Source: Legionella nagasakiensis (GTDB taxonomy: Bacteria; Pseudomonadota; Gammaproteobacteria; Legionellales; Legionellaceae). From it: a stretch of DNA of 64,000 nt. The stretch covers positions 62,001 to 126,000 of the forward strand of contig NZ_CAAAID010000003.1 in the NCBI RefSeq assembly GCF_900639915.1. The letters are read 5' to 3'. The notes under the pieces were generated by a model. The model worked only from the letters and a program-made list of their open reading frames with translations. It did not search any database and was not told the DNA's origin. The translations under genes were made by a program, and so were the position numbers. Shown here in pieces: positions 62,765 to 64,000 of the stretch. Numbering within the stretch: position 1 is the first letter of the stretch; every line of letters begins with the position of its first letter.

Positions 62765-63988
62765 ATGAGCAAACCATCTCTTTTTCTAATAAAAACCGTA
62801 TTGTTCATCCACTTATTAATCTACTCTGCTATTTTTTATGCTAATCCTCCTTTATCGCAAGGATTAACTCAGCCCGATACCAATGCCGTTCACAACAGCC
62901 CTCTTATTACCCCTGCTCCGCCTACCTTGAACGCCAAGGCTTACATTCTTATTGATGTTAACAGTGGAAAAATTCTGGCTGAAAAAAACAGTGAAGAAAA
63001 ACTGCCACCGGCCAGTTTAACAAAAATGATGACGCTTTATGTTATCTCAAATGCATTACGCAACGGGCAAATTCATCTTAAAGATAATGTACGCATCAGT
63101 GAGCAGGCATGGAAAACGGGTGGTTCTCGCATGTTTGTTAAAGAAGGGCAGCAAGTCAGTGTTGGCGATCTCATAAAAGGAATTATTGTCGATTCTGGCA
63201 ATGACGCTTGTGTTGCCATGGCTGAGTACTTAGGGGGTAGCGAACAGGCATTCGCTGATATTATGAATCATCAAGCGAACAACTTAGGAATGAAAAACAG
63301 CCACTTCACTGATAGTACCGGCCTGCCTGATAAAGAGCTTTACACCACTGCGAAAGATTTAGCGATACTTGGTCGAGCTATTGTGAATGACTTTCCACAA
63401 TATTATCACTTATACAGGCAGAAATGGTTTACGTTCAATGGAATCCGCCAACCAAATCGCAACCGGCTTTTGTGGCGAGACAATCAAGTTGATGGAATCA
63501 AAACAGGCCATACAAATGAGGCAGGTTATTGCCTGGTTTCATCGGCAAAGCGTAACAACATGCGCCTGCTCGCTGTTGTACTTGGCTCACCGAATGAAAA
63601 ATCAAGGGCAGATGACAGTGAACGTTTGCTCAATTATGGATTTCGTTTCTATGAAACACATACCTTATATCAAGCTGGCAAGAGAATTGCAGAGCTTCCT
63701 TTATACAAAGGGAAAACCGATAAAGTTACTGTTGGTCTCCTAAAAGATCAATTTGTTACCATCCCAGAAGGTCAATATCAGCGCTTAAGTGTCAATACTC
63801 GCATTCCAAAACATTTACAAGCCCCAATCAAAAAAGGCGACGAAGTTGGTGAATTGTTAGTTCAATTTGATGATAAAATCATTGTTACCCAGCCTCTGTA
63901 TGCCCTGCAAACAGTCCCTAAAGGCGGCTTTTTTACACGTGTAAAAGACAGCGTACGCTTAACGTTTAAACGTTGGTTTGGTTCCTAA
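62765..63988 (+). CDS. dacA: D-alanyl-D-alanine carboxypeptidase (PBP5/6 type)
   Basis: Periplasmic low-molecular-weight penicillin-binding protein that trims pentapeptides. N-terminal hydrophobic signal. Active site S84-L-T-K87 (PPASLTKMMTLYV), S144-G-N146 (VDSGNDACVAMAEYL) and K246-T-G248 (DGIKTGHTNEAGY). The C-terminal PBP5 domain ends with a helix and RWFGS, the amphipathic membrane anchor. 407 residues from ATG 62765; an upstream in-frame TTG is weaker. Stop lies just before the window end. Confidence 0.96.
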   Translation: MSKPSLFLIKTVLFIHLLIYSAIFYANPPLSQGLTQPDTNAVHNSPLITPAPPTLNAKAYILIDVNSGKILAEKNSEEKLPPASLTKMMTLYVISNALRNGQIHLKDNVRISEQAWKTGGSRMFVKEGQQVSVGDLIKGIIVDSGNDACVAMAEYLGGSEQAFADIMNHQANNLGMKNSHFTDSTGLPDKELYTTAKDLAILGRAIVNDFPQYYHLYRQKWFTFNGIRQPNRNRLLWRDNQVDGIKTGHTNEAGYCLVSSAKRNNMRLLAVVLGSPNEKSRADDSERLLNYGFRFYETHTLYQAGKRIAELPLYKGKTDKVTVGLLKDQFVTIPEGQYQRLSVNTRIPKHLQAPIKKGDEVGELLVQFDDKIIVTQPLYALQTVPKGGFFTRVKDSVRLTFKRWFGS

Positions 63989-64000
63989 TTGATACGTGCA

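Overview
The window looks like chromosomal DNA of a Legionella-type gammaproteobacterium (family Legionellaceae). The DNA is AT-rich. It carries a complete type II secretion block in the order of the Legionella lspFGHIJK genes, a class D beta-lactamase of the OXA-29 kind described from Legionella, a Fis-family regulator, several large orphan proteins that look like Dot/Icm effectors (ankyrin repeat, protease-like core, acidic glutamate-rich C-termini), and standard gammaproteobacterial clusters (leuS-lptE-holA-nadD; accD-folC-dedD-cvpA; glnA-DUF4124). I cannot name the species from sequence alone. I see no rRNA, CRISPR array, insertion sequence or phage. There is one tRNA (Arg, CCT anticodon).

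0-10.3 kb is the most accessory part. It holds a window-truncated threonine aldolase, a 690-bp near-empty gap with a possible gene remnant, a LOG-family phosphoribohydrolase, a CorC/HlyC-type membrane protein, the OXA-like beta-lactamase overlapping a gamma-glutamylcyclotransferase-like gene, and an HD-domain phosphohydrolase. Three large adjacent effector candidates follow (5.3-10.3 kb): a papain/C58-like cysteine-protease domain with ankyrin repeats, an orphan of 408 residues, and a possible cupin-fold protein with a glutamate-rich tail. A 23-bp palindrome made of two inverted perfect DnaA boxes occurs twice in intergenic DNA (about 1.18 and 8.93 kb).

10.5-29.7 kb mixes transport and metabolism: an amino-acid-binding periplasmic protein, an FAD monooxygenase, an outer-membrane beta-barrel protein, an EamA half-transporter, a three-gene operon (YbdK-like glutamyl ligase, double cyclic-nucleotide-domain protein, class II amidotransferase), an acetyltransferase, ArgE, ETF-ubiquinone oxidoreductase, tRNA-Arg, a Gfo/Idh oxidoreductase overlapping lpxB (probably gnnA, for diamino-sugar lipid A), fis, a hydrolase, htpG behind a recognisable sigma-32 promoter, a DUF4124 protein and glnA.

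29.8-46.1 kb carries the lspF-K type II secretion operon, a Sel1-repeat protein, MltA, a PEBP-family protein, a copper P-type ATPase operon preceded by an unannotated 26-residue cysteine-containing small ORF with a perfect Shine-Dalgarno sequence, and a four-gene catabolic operon (saccharopine-dehydrogenase-like, ALDH7-like, FadN-like fusion, thiolase) that fits lysine plus fatty-acid-type degradation. A perfect 24-bp palindrome lies upstream of that operon.

46.3-64 kb is mostly envelope and core metabolism: lnt, a glutamate-receptor-like binding protein/channel, leuS-lptE-(tandem-repeat secreted protein)-holA, polysaccharide deacetylase-nadD, cvpA-dedD and folC-accD on the opposite strand, an L,D-transpeptidase, another effector-like membrane protein, rlpA and dacA.
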